A stretch of DNA of 64,000 bases from Salmonirosea aquatica (GTDB lineage Bacteria; Bacteroidota; Bacteroidia; Cytophagales; Spirosomataceae): assembly GCF_009296315.1 (NCBI RefSeq), contig NZ_WHLY01000002.1, forward strand, positions 4,190,501 to 4,254,500, in the 5' to 3' direction. How positions within the stretch are numbered: the first letter of the stretch is position 1; each line of letters opens with the position of its first letter. Shown here piece after piece: positions 38,735 through 47,800 of the stretch. The notes beneath the pieces are model-generated. The model saw only the letters and a list, made by a program, of their open reading frames with translations, did no database searches and had not been told where the DNA came from. The position numbers were made by a program, and so were the translations under genes.

Positions 38735-40558
38735 CTAGTTTTGCATGACGGTTAGCTTTCGATAAAAGCCGTCGAAATTTTCCAGCAATTCTTCATGGGT
38801 ACCCCGTTCGATAATTTGACCCTGGTGCAATACCAGTATCTCATCAGCATGCTGAATGGTGCTAAGGCGGTGGGCGATTACGAGTACGGTACGGTTTTGC
38901 ATCAAATGGGTAAGGGCTTCCTGCACCAGTTTCTCCGACTCCGTGTCCAGGGCGGAGGTAGCTTCGTCGAGGATCAGGATCGGGGGGTTTTTCAGAATGG
39001 CGCGGGCAATGCTCAGGCGCTGGCGCTGGCCGCCCGAGAGTTTGGTACCCCGGTCGCCGATGATGGTCTGGTAGCCTTCGGGCTGCTCCATGATAAAGCC
39101 GTGGGCATTGGCAATGCGGGCGGCTGCCTCTACCTCTTCCGGCGTAACGTCGGCTCCGAAGGCGATGTTGTTGAAAATGGTGTCGTTGAACAGGATGGAT
39201 TCCTGCGTGACAATTCCCATCTGCGCCCGCAGGGAGGCCGGGATAAGTTTTCTCAGATCCTGGCCGTCGATCAGGATTTGTCCTTCGGTGGGATCATAAA
39301 ACCGGGGGACCAGGTCGGCCAGCGTGGACTTGCCGCCGCCCGAGGAACCTACCAAAGCGATGGTTTTTCCCTTTGGCATGGTGAAATTTATGTTTTTCAG
39401 CACGGGCAGGCCTTCCTCGTACGAGAAAGACACGTTTCGGACCTCGATCCGATCCCGGAATTCGGTAAGGGGTACCGCCCGGGGATCTTCGGGAATGGCA
39501 TTGACGGCATCCACCAGTTCTAGCACGCGCTCGCCCGAAGCGATGCCCCGCTGGGTGTTACTGAAGGCGTTGGATATTTCTTTGGCCGGCCGAAGTACCT
39601 GCGAAAATAAAATGATGTAGGAGATGAACTCCGAAGCAGAAAGCTCCGACTGATTAGACAATACGAGCGAACCCCCGTAGAGCAGGATGAGCGCCACCAC
39701 CGTGACCCCCATGAATTCGGAGAAAGGGCCGGCCATTTCGCGCTTGTAGGCCATGGACTTGATCGCCCGGCGGTAGGCGTCGTTCTCCTGTCCAAACCTA
39801 CCTTTAATAAACGGTTCCGCGTTAAAGCCCTTTACCACTCGCATACCCCCGAAGGCTTCGTCCATCAGGCTGATCAGTCCGCCCAGGCGCTGCTGACCCG
39901 TACGGGCATCCTTGCGCATCTGCTTGACGATGTAGCCGATAAACGCCCCCGATACCGGAAACACCAGGAAAGCGAACAGGGTAAGGCTGACTGAGATATT
40001 GAACAGCACCGCCAGGTACACGATAAGCGTGAAAATCTCTTTGAAAGCCGCCGAAAACGTGGTGGCGATAGAATTTTCTACCTCCTGCACGTCGGTCATG
40101 ACCCGCGAAATCAGATCGCCCTTGCGCTCGTTGGAGAAAAACCCCAGTTGTAGGCCGATGGTATTATCGAAGACGGCCTGGCGGAGTCGCGCGACCATGT
40201 TGACTTTGAAGCGCTCCAGAATCCGGGCCGACAGGTACCTGAAGACATCGGAAAGAAAGACCGAGGCGATGATAATGCCGCAGACGAACTGAAGCGCTCC
40301 CAGTTTGCCCCGGCTTTGCAAAAAGGTACCGAAGTAATAATTGAAAAGGCTACCCAGATAGTCGAGACTGAACGAGGGATCAGGCAGGCGTACCACCGTA
40401 GGGGTATCCACCTGATTGAACAGCAGATCGAGCAGCGGAATCAGCAGCGTGAAATTGAGTACCCCGAAGAGGCTCGCCAACAGGGAGGTGAAGAAAAAAG
40501 GAATAATGTACTGCTGTAGTGGACGCGCGTACGAAAGCAATCGCCAGTATATTTTCAT
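38735..40558 (-). CDS. MsbA-type ABC exporter (fused permease and ATPase)
   Basis: 607 residues: six transmembrane helices in the first 320 or so residues, then the nucleotide-binding domain with Walker A GSSGGGKS (Lys at about 410), signature LSGGQRQR, Walker B ILILDEATSALD and the switch His in VIAHRLST. It functions as a homodimeric exporter; lipid or lipid A flipping is the default for Bacteroidota MsbA homologues. The same architecture is used by lasso-peptide exporters (McjD type), but nothing specific supports that role apart from proximity to the RiPP-like precursor at 43086. A perfect minus-strand -7 box TACCTTTG (40563-40570) lies only four bases before the start codon, so the mRNA may be leaderless. 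Confidence 0.93.
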   Translation of the reverse strand: MKIYWRLLSYARPLQQYIIPFFFTSLLASLFGVLNFTLLIPLLDLLFNQVDTPTVVRLPDPSFSLDYLGSLFNYYFGTFLQSRGKLGALQFVCGIIIASVFLSDVFRYLSARILERFKVNMVARLRQAVFDNTIGLQLGFFSNERKGDLISRVMTDVQEVENSIATTFSAAFKEIFTLIVYLAVLFNISVSLTLFAFLVFPVSGAFIGYIVKQMRKDARTGQQRLGGLISLMDEAFGGMRVVKGFNAEPFIKGRFGQENDAYRRAIKSMAYKREMAGPFSEFMGVTVVALILLYGGSLVLSNQSELSASEFISYIILFSQVLRPAKEISNAFSNTQRGIASGERVLELVDAVNAIPEDPRAVPLTEFRDRIEVRNVSFSYEEGLPVLKNINFTMPKGKTIALVGSSGGGKSTLADLVPRFYDPTEGQILIDGQDLRKLIPASLRAQMGIVTQESILFNDTIFNNIAFGADVTPEEVEAAARIANAHGFIMEQPEGYQTIIGDRGTKLSGGQRQRLSIARAILKNPPILILDEATSALDTESEKLVQEALTHLMQNRTVLVIAHRLSTIQHADEILVLHQGQIIERGTHEELLENFDGFYRKLTVMQN

Positions 40559-40578
40559 GGCGCAAAGGTAGTTTTTTT

Positions 40579-40719
40579 AAGGCACAGAGTAGCAAAGGCA
40601 GAGAGGCGCTAAGTACCCGGGGTACCTTAGTAACACAGGGGTAGGTGGTAAGAGGAATAGAAGAATGAGGGCACAGAATCAGTAAACAATCCTCAAAAAA
40701 CTTTGTGCCTCTGTGCCTT
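40579..40719. repeat. inverted repeat pair flanking the exporter/DUF1080 intergenic region
   Basis: AAGGCACAGAG at 40579-40589 faces CTCTGTGCCTT at 40709-40719; AGCAAAGG and CCTTTGCT inside and beside them also match. Between them is a near-palindrome around CCCGGGGTACC. Its nature (old mobile-element remnant or dispersed repeat) is unclear. Confidence 0.5.
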
Positions 40720-40742
40720 TGCTCCTTATCTGATACTTTCCA

Positions 40743-41528
40743 CTAAAACGAAGTGTCCGCTTTTTCCAGATCCAGTTTTTTGATCCAGATATTCCGGTAA
40801 AGCACATCATGGCCTTCGGCTTGCAGTTTGAGGCCCCCGGGTGTATCGGTAATGCCCTTGCCGCCGTCGTTGCCTCCGTCGATCCCCGAGTTGGGACCTC
40901 CCCACACCTGGTTGATGGTCTGATTGTCGTGGACCTTCTTCCCATTAAAATACATGGTCAGCATCGCCTTTTCGGTACGTTTGCCATTTTGAAAGCGTGC
41001 CGCCCGGAACTCGATGTCGTAAGCATTCCACTTACCCACGCCGTTGTAGGCGTAGTAGGGCGAGGGGGTTTCGTTAATCACGGCCGCCAGGCCGTGGCTG
41101 GTCGTGTCGCCGTCGAGTACCTGAATCTCGTAGCGGTTCTGCAGGTATACCCCGCTATTGCCACCCGGTTTGGAAATATAGAATTCCACATGTACCCGGA
41201 AGTCGCGGAATTTCTCCTTCGTCACAATATCGGCCGAGCCGTATAATCCTCCGGCGGCGGTAGGGTCGTTGCTGTTCAGCACGGTACCCTGGCCGGTGGG
41301 ATCCTTCATGATCGTCCACTTGATGGGTGGCTTGGCGGCCAGACGGGGACCATCCCAGTAGGTCCACTTTTCATCGAGCATTTTACGTGAGCCGTCGAAA
41401 TAGACCTCCGCGCCCTTGATAGGCTTGGTACCTACCCCCGTCTGAGCGGTGGCAGGCAGTGAGGTGGAAAGTAAGAAGCCGGTCGCGGCCAGGGAAAAAG
41501 CCGCACGGGCCAGAGATTGGAGTTGCAT
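40743..41528 (-). CDS. secreted DUF1080 (3-keto-disaccharide hydrolase-like) protein
   Basis: 261 residues with a signal peptide (TSLPATAQ). The fold is the concanavalin-like DUF1080 domain: EVYFDGSRK, then DFRVHVEFYISKPGGNSGVYLQ, YEIQVLDG and the end block KLQAEGHDVLYRNIWIKKL. Several DUF1080 proteins act on 3-keto-glucosides or bind glycans in the periplasm. It stands alone, with about 180 bases of repeat-containing DNA behind it and a tiny gene upstream. Substrate unknown. Confidence 0.87.
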   Translation of the reverse strand: MQLQSLARAAFSLAATGFLLSTSLPATAQTGVGTKPIKGAEVYFDGSRKMLDEKWTYWDGPRLAAKPPIKWTIMKDPTGQGTVLNSNDPTAAGGLYGSADIVTKEKFRDFRVHVEFYISKPGGNSGVYLQNRYEIQVLDGDTTSHGLAAVINETPSPYYAYNGVGKWNAYDIEFRAARFQNGKRTEKAMLTMYFNGKKVHDNQTINQVWGGPNSGIDGGNDGGKGITDTPGGLKLQAEGHDVLYRNIWIKKLDLEKADTSF

Positions 41529-41646
41529 AGAGTCAGTAACAGTTTGAGAGATCTAGATCAGGAAAAGAGTAGGCGAGGGTAGGCAGCAAAAGCTACCGTG
41601 AAAGTAAAGACTCCCCTTGTGGCTACCTACTCATGCACAATTCGGG

Positions 41647-41811
41647 TCAGCTGTTTTCTTTCAGCATTCGGATGAAGGCTTCCTCGTAGGCTTTCAGGGC
41701 GGCCAGAAGTTCCTCTAGCTCTTTTCTTTGGGGGGTACCTGCCGGTGCTCCGTACAGCGCATCGGCGCGTTCGGAAGCCTGGGCATATTCGCTTTCGTTT
41801 GTGATTTCCAT
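41647..41811 (-). CDS. small acidic helical protein (54 aa), HigA N-terminus-like
   Basis: Starts MEITNESEYAQASERADALYG and ends AYEEAFIRMLKENS. The start and the spacing of helices resemble the N-terminal helical part of antitoxin/HTH proteins of the HigA type, but the DNA-binding region is missing, so it is either a short stand-alone family or a remnant. The neighbouring DNA holds no toxin partner. It is followed on the minus strand by the DUF1080 gene about 120 bases later. Confidence 0.6.
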   Translation of the reverse strand: MEITNESEYAQASERADALYGAPAGTPQRKELEELLAALKAYEEAFIRMLKENS

Positions 41812-42165
41812 GCAGCTAAATTTGACGCAACAACTTGCGGGAGTCGATTCTGTTGAATACCTGATTTAAAGTATTTATTTAATACTGTTGCTAAAGTAGC
41901 AGGCAAATATTTACATTTGTCAGGGCTTATGGCAATTATTTATTAATTTAAGAATAAAAACCAGTAGAGTCAGGGTCGCCCTTGCTTATCCCACCAAGAA
42001 GTATCTCCCCCCTATTAGAAAGCCAGGCCCATCGGACCTTTCCCGGAAGGTCGCAACAAGCCCGGGCCATAGATTGAGCTTTGCAATTCATTGGATATAT
42101 ACAAAAGAAAGTGAATTAATTTGTGCGTTCAGTAGTCCATTCACGTCCTTTTACCGTAAATCGTA
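41812..42165. other. A/T-rich intergenic region upstream of the LuxR gene
   Basis: About 350 bases between divergent genes with no convincing open frame. A small inverted repeat AGTATT/AATACT lies near 41870. It should carry the control regions of both flanking genes; only the LuxR-side -7 box at 42166 is clear. Confidence 0.45.
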
Positions 42166-42173
42166 TATCTTTG
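42166..42173 (+). promoter_or_regulatory. -7 box (TATCTTTG) of the LuxR-family regulator gene
   Basis: Perfect TAnnTTTG, 90 bases before the chosen start codon. No TTG is found 18-20 bases upstream, so expression may need an activator. Confidence 0.5.
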
Positions 42174-42262
42174 CCCGGGCAAATGGATTTGTCGGTACCA
42201 GGTTACTGCGGATGAATTTCTGAGCGTACCAGGTAGCGCGCACTGACTTGAATAAATTGCTT

Positions 42263-42928
42263 ATGGTCAACTTTGTACAGCCTCAACCCTCATCCCGGTT
42301 AGTATATTTATGTGGTCTATCAGCTTCGACGGAAAAGGAGTTTTGCCGCCACTTCAAAGAATCATTACACGAGTGGGAGTTACGGATATACAGTCTGGAA
42401 GATGGGATGAAACTTGCAATTCACCACAATCCTGCTTATATTTTCCTGTACACCGAAACGATTGACCATCTCACTCAGGTTTTTTCTGATATTGCTTTTT
42501 TGCGGAAGCACTTTCCACATATTAACCGCATTCTGGTATGTACCAACGAATTGTATTCGGAGCGCATGCTTGAGGAGGTCAGCATCGATGGGTTTCTGAT
42601 TCCTGAATCCAAAGGGCCGGAACTGATTTCGTGCGTCAATAACGTAAGCAAAGGATTGAGGTATGTGCACCCCCGCATTCGTCGGACCTATGTGGAAACG
42701 CCGCATCTGCCCGCCAGCATCACGGATCACGAGCGGAAAATCCTGAACTACATATCCAGAGGTATGCAGAACAAAGAGATCGCCGAAGAATTATTTATCA
42801 GCCCTCATACGGTAAAAAACCATAAATCAAAGCTTATGACGAAACTCGAATTGGCCAGGACCATTGATTTGTACAAATTTGCCATGCGGTACGCTACGCA
42901 GCCTACTGTGGAGGCTGTGACCACTTGA
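42263..42928 (+). CDS. LuxR-family regulator with degenerate receiver-like domain, CsgD-like position
   Basis: 221 residues from the ATG at 42263 (a TTG start at 42248 would add five). The first 140 or so residues have a receiver-like pattern (SRLVYLCGL, AYIFLYTE, RILVCTNE) but lack a clear phospho-acceptor Asp pair. The C terminus is a canonical LuxR/GerE helix-turn-helix (ITDHERKILNYISRGMQNKE, then ISPHTVKNHKSKLMTKLEL, about residues 153-210). E. coli CsgD, the curli master activator, has the same architecture, and this gene is immediately upstream of the RiPP-like precursor and the curlin genes on the same strand. Control of that locus is a strong inference from position, not proven. Confidence 0.85.
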   Translation: MVNFVQPQPSSRLVYLCGLSASTEKEFCRHFKESLHEWELRIYSLEDGMKLAIHHNPAYIFLYTETIDHLTQVFSDIAFLRKHFPHINRILVCTNELYSERMLEEVSIDGFLIPESKGPELISCVNNVSKGLRYVHPRIRRTYVETPHLPASITDHERKILNYISRGMQNKEIAEELFISPHTVKNHKSKLMTKLELARTIDLYKFAMRYATQPTVEAVTT

Positions 42929-42971
42929 TCAATAAGTACACTTTCCTATGGATTCTTAGCTTATTTCCTAT

Positions 42972-43001
42972 TTGATGCCTACCCTTTAATCAACACCTTT
43001 G
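42972..43001 (+). promoter_or_regulatory. candidate promoter of the RiPP-like precursor (and possibly the curlins)
   Basis: TTG at 42972-42974, 19 bases, then CACCTTTG at 42994-43001, one mismatch from TAnnTTTG. The precursor ATG is 84 bases downstream. Confidence 0.55.
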
Positions 43002-43085
43002 CGGAGTTGATTAATCTGTATTTACTAGTTTATTCACTCAAACCATCTATTTAAATCTTTTTTTCACTGTTTAATGAGAATTCTA

Positions 43086-43229
43086 ATGAACAACACAAAG
43101 AAAACGTACACAAAACCGACGTTGAGCGTCAAAGGAAAAGTGCAGAATTTAACGCTGGCCGCTGGCTCTTTCTCGGCTGACGTTCCCGGTGGTGCCACCA
43201 ACGGACCTTTCGGTGGTGGCGGTGGTTAA
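43086..43229 (+). CDS. lasso-peptide-like RiPP precursor (47 aa)
   Basis: The protein starts MNNTKKTYTKPTLSVKGK (an in-frame ATG at 43074 would add MRIL). Residues 8-24 match the lasso leader recognition pattern YxxPxLxxxGxxxxxTx at every defined position: Tyr8, Pro11, Leu13, Gly17, Thr23. With Thr at the penultimate leader position, the core would be AAGSFSAD followed by VPGGATNGPFGGGGG: 23 residues with Ala1 and Asp8 placed to form an eight-residue macrolactam ring. By family, the leader is bound by an RRE protein, cut off by a transglutaminase-like protease and cyclised by an asparagine-synthetase-like enzyme. A candidate cyclase is at 53356; no protease or RRE gene is in the window. The Gly-rich tail is unusual. 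Confidence 0.7.
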   Translation: MNNTKKTYTKPTLSVKGKVQNLTLAAGSFSADVPGGATNGPFGGGGG

Positions 43230-43241
43230 ATTGTAGGATTT

Positions 43242-43280
43242 TTAGTTAGGGATGAACATTCTTTGTTGATCCCTAACTAA
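43242..43280 (+). terminator. hairpin separating the precursor from the curlin genes
   Basis: Perfect 12-base stem TTAGTTAGGGAT / ATCCCTAACTAA with a 15-base loop, 12 bases after the precursor stop. The T tract behind it is weak, so partial read-through into the curlin genes is possible; it may act as an attenuator or a 3' end stabiliser. Confidence 0.65.
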
Positions 43281-43329
43281 TTAAATGTAAATACTTTATA
43301 ATCTTTATATCCAAACAATTCAATGTAGT

Positions 43330-44769
43330 ATGAAAAAAATTATCTTATCGCTTGGGATGCTGATCGCGGTCGCAACGGCTTCTTACGCACAAAACAACAC
43401 CGCTACCCTTAACCAGAACAATGGTGCCCGTAACACGGGTAACATGACCCAGAACGGGCAGAACAACCAGGCAAGGATCAACCAGAATGGCGTAGTGGTA
43501 ACCGACAACAAGGCGGTAATCATGCAGACTGGAAAATCCAATCAGGCATTGATCGACGAAGCGGGTAAATTGAACGACGTGATGATCACACAGAGCAACA
43601 CATCCGTTGCAAACCACGATGCGTCTGTGCAGATTATCAACAACGACAGTGAAAATAACTACGTACGCGTAACGCAATCGGGTAAGGGCATGCGGGCCGA
43701 TATCCAGATTCGGGGCGATGGTATGGCTAACGGTGGAAGCCCCGTCATTTTCAACCAATCGGGCGACACAAACCGCGCGCGTTTGTTGGAAACGGGTGGT
43801 AACGACAACGACTACAATGCCGTATCGCTGACCCAGTCGGGCAAGGATGGCCAGTCGTACACCAATCTGGTGGGCGACAACAACTCCATCACGATCAATC
43901 AAGCCGGTAATACCAACAACATCGGTAACTTCGCCGGGGGTGGCCCTGCTATTGGCTCTTCATTTACCCGGACACGGGTTCTGGCTGGACCAAACCAATC
44001 ATTGGCAGGTCCGAACTTCCTGGGTGCGGATGGCACTGCGGTCGGTATAGGAATCAACGCCGGTATCACTGTTGTGGGTGATATGAACACGATCAGTGTA
44101 ACGCAGGGTGCTGCTAGCCGTAACAACTTCGCGGGTATCCAGCTGAATGGTACACAAGCCGATGGAGCTAACCAGAACAAGGCTACCATCAATCAGGCCG
44201 ACAACGCCGAAGACAACCAAGCTTTGATTGTTGTAAACAGCAACCAGGATCGCAACGCGGCTACGATCAACCAAACTGGTTTTGCGCAGTTCAACCGGGC
44301 GGCCATTATCCAGAACGGATCGGACGACATCGCGACCATCAACCAGTCGGGTAAGTTCAACGTGGCCGTTACCCAGCAGCAGATTGGAACCAACACCGGC
44401 TCCAACGTAGCTACGATCAACCAGCCGGGTAATAACAACACGGCTTACACTTTCCAGGAAGGACAAATTGGTAGCCGGGTAACCATTACCCAGAATACCA
44501 ACGGTCATATTGCGGAAGTTTACCAGATCGGAAACGGAAACCACGATGCCACCATTACGCAGGAATCTGTGACGGGCGGTAGCCGCCTGATTCTCCAGCA
44601 GGAGGGTACGGCCAACAAGGCGTTCTTGACCCAAAAGGATATTCAGGGCTTGCCGACCGACGTGGAAATTCGCCAGACGGGTATGAACAATACCGTGAAC
44701 GGAATTGCTACGGGTGGCGTAACGCGCTTTATCCAGCAGAACGGTAACAACAACGTGATCAATCTGTAA
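43330..44769 (+). CDS. large curlin-repeat protein (CsgA-like functional amyloid subunit), 479 aa
   Basis: A signal peptide (ATASYAQ) is followed by more than twenty units of the curlin repeat, recognisable as NxAxIxQxGxxN (NQARINQNG, NKATINQADN, NVATINQPGNNN, HDATITQES). In E. coli CsgA five such repeats stack as beta-arches and form the extracellular curli fibre; this protein is about three times longer. It ends in a repeat (QQNGNNNVINL). Asn, Gln and Gly dominate and Lys/Arg are rare, unlike neighbouring genes. It should be exported through CsgG (50310) with CsgE and CsgF as helpers. The next curlin gene starts 56 bases later. Confidence 0.92.
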   Translation: MKKIILSLGMLIAVATASYAQNNTATLNQNNGARNTGNMTQNGQNNQARINQNGVVVTDNKAVIMQTGKSNQALIDEAGKLNDVMITQSNTSVANHDASVQIINNDSENNYVRVTQSGKGMRADIQIRGDGMANGGSPVIFNQSGDTNRARLLETGGNDNDYNAVSLTQSGKDGQSYTNLVGDNNSITINQAGNTNNIGNFAGGGPAIGSSFTRTRVLAGPNQSLAGPNFLGADGTAVGIGINAGITVVGDMNTISVTQGAASRNNFAGIQLNGTQADGANQNKATINQADNAEDNQALIVVNSNQDRNAATINQTGFAQFNRAAIIQNGSDDIATINQSGKFNVAVTQQQIGTNTGSNVATINQPGNNNTAYTFQEGQIGSRVTITQNTNGHIAEVYQIGNGNHDATITQESVTGGSRLILQQEGTANKAFLTQKDIQGLPTDVEIRQTGMNNTVNGIATGGVTRFIQQNGNNNVINL

Positions 44770-44825
44770 GCGGAGTTGCTCCAATCAAAATTTTTTCAAA
44801 ATTTTCATTCCTACCAGAATAACAT

Positions 44826-47800
44826 ATGAAACGAATACTTTTAATAGTAGGGATCGCTTTTGGCTGCACCTCCGTGTACGCGCAGAACTCGATCCAGCAA
44901 TCGGGCAATAATAACTTCTTTACCGCTGATCAGAACGATAAGACCAACCCTCTGACTGTATATCATGTCAAGCAGTTCCAGGGCTACAACGAGATCAAAA
45001 TCCGTCAGGGTTTCGACGTATTCTCGGCCGGCCAGCAGAACGTAGCCAACCTGAATCAGATTTCCATCGGAGTGACGCAGTTGAACATGCGCAACTACAT
45101 GGACGTATTCCAGGAAGGTGCTTCTAACCGGATCAATTCTGACCAGTATGGCCAGAACAACCGCCTCAAAGCTACGCAGACGGTATTCACCAACACCAGT
45201 ACGATCAATACTTCCCAGTCAGGCTGGAACAACGGTATCATAGTATTGCAGGATGGCGATCCTGCCGGTGGTACTGCGCAGTTCACCACCACCATTCAGC
45301 AGGGAGGAGCGATTCCCGGTAATGCTTATAATGGTGCTAACGGTAATGTTGGGCCACTGCCCAATACCAGCCGCAACACAGTGATGCTGAGCCAGCTCGG
45401 TGTGGGTAGGGGAACCGCCAACATCACGCAGTTGGGTTCATCGGGTTTAGCTACCGTTACGCAACGCGGCGGTGACATTGCTCAAAACCTGATGACCATT
45501 TACCAGACCAACAACGGTGGTGCTAACGTACAGCAGGCGGGTAACAACAACGTCATTACTGTAGCACAGCAGGGCTACCAGTATGCCAAAGTACGGCAGC
45601 AGAGCGCCAATCCAGCTAATCAAACGGAGCCGGTTAACAGCACAATCACGATTCTTCAGGGCGTAAACCAACTGGACGATACCCGCAACTCAGCCGATGT
45701 GAGCCAACTTACAGGTGATGGAAACCAGGCTACTGTAAACCAGAACACAAACGGCGCAGAGCGTAACTATGCTACCATCCGTCAAATCGGAACCCGCCTG
45801 GGCGGTACTCCCAGCACAGTGACGGTAAACCAATTGGGTAAGTCGAGCACGGTGGAAGTAGAGCAAATGGAGAATAGCTCGGGTAACACCGCTAACTTTA
45901 CCCAGGGTATCTCTGAATTGTTCCAGGGTAGCAACGCTAAACTGAACCAGGGTGGCAATGCCAATACCTACAACTCTGCTCAGTATGGTCGGAATAATAA
46001 CATCGGTGGTACGATCGGTGATATGTCATCGTTCGGTACTCAGAGAGGTATCAGCAACAATACGTCGCTGACCCAGAATGGTCGCAACAACCAGATAGCG
46101 CTCAATCAGGCTGGTACGACAAACCAGATCTTGGTTGATCAATTGAACGATCAAGCTTCCACGGAGGGCAACAAGGCTACGGCTACTCAGGGAACTGGTA
46201 CTTCGCAGAACATTATGCAAATCATCCAAAACGTTCCTGATGGAGACAATAACGTGGCCATCGTGAACCAAACGAAGGGTGACCTGAACCAGGCACTGGT
46301 TATTCAGTATGAGGATGATTACGCCTCCATTACCCAAAGTGGTACGGATGATCTGGGCGATCCAAGCACTGTAATTGTCAATCAGCAGACGGCTGGCAAT
46401 GCCAAAGCTACCGTAGTGCAAGCCGATGGTACCAAGGGTGGTGATGTAGTAATCGCACAGGCTGCTATCGGAAACGAAGCCACAGTATCGCAGAACGCCG
46501 GTCGTAGGAACCAGGCACAAGTTTCACAGGGCGACGACATGAACAAGGCGACTGTGACGCAGACGGGAACCCTGGATTTGGCCACACCTAGCATAGTTCT
46601 TGTAAATCAGCTTGGTAAAGCCGGCGAAGTTACCGTAACGCAATCGGCTAACGGAAGCACGACTCAGGTAGATCAGTACGGCGGTGACCGCAACAAGAGT
46701 ACAGTTACGCAGAACGGCACGCGCCGCGACTACGTACGTACCGAGCAGGGTGGTGACGACAACATGTCGACCGTAGGTCAAATGGGCGATAACAACATTG
46801 CCCGCGTATTGCAGGGTGGTGTGTTGGGTACCCTCGACCACGCCATGAACACGGCCTCGATTATGCAGGCAGGTACCGACAACGACGCTGTAACGGCTCA
46901 GGGCGGTATCGGAAATAATGCCTCGATCGACCAGAAGACGGGCCGCGACAACTTTGCCGTTACGGTACAGTATGGTACAACCAACATTGCTAAGACGACG
47001 CAGTCGTCACCCGGCAAGCTGAACAGCGCCACGGTATTGCAGTTGAAAACCAACAACAACCCTGGATTAAGCGGAGCGCTGGGGTCGACCAACGCCAACA
47101 CCGTAGCTGACAACATCAAGGCAGCCAGTGGCAACTATGGTAACGGTATTGACCAGGTGGAGGACAACAACGCTACGGTGAACCAGACGGCAGGTGAAAA
47201 CCAAGTGGCATTTGTACTGCAAACGGGTGACAACGAAACCCTGACGCTGAATCAAATGAACACAGATAACAATGCCTTTGTGCTGCAGGCCGGTGAATTT
47301 GATAAAGCAACGATTACTCAACGTGGATCATTCGGTATCGGCCTTGCTGCCCAGTACGGAACGGACGGTCAGAATGGTAATACTCTGATTGCCGATCAGT
47401 CAGGTTCGTACAACGCATTCGTGGCTGCTCAGGGGTACCACAACAACTCGATCACGATCGATCAGCAGGGCTCTGAGAACGGTTTGAACGGCAGTGGAGT
47501 ACTGACAGGTGGTATTATTGCCGCTCAATACGGTCAGCGTAACACCATCAACCTTACGCAGAACGCTAACATGAGCCTTATTGGGGTTGCCCAAGGTAAC
47601 ATCGCTCCGGCTGTTCCTTCGATCGACTTGGTTGATCTGCTGGGCTTCACGCAGGTGTTCGATAATACGGCTACTGTAAACCAGACGGGTCGTCAGAACA
47701 TTGCGCTGATCGGTCAGCAAGGTGACGGCACCGCGGGCCTTAAGTCAGAAGCTACGATTACGCAGGCAGGTCAAAACAACTTGGCAACGATTCTGCAAGT

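Noticed and set aside
38735-40558. The ABC exporter as the lasso-peptide exporter (McjD) of the RiPP-like system.
   Set aside because: Same architecture, but it is on the other strand with the DUF1080 and tiny genes between, and MsbA homologues are ubiquitous. Distance alone is not evidence.
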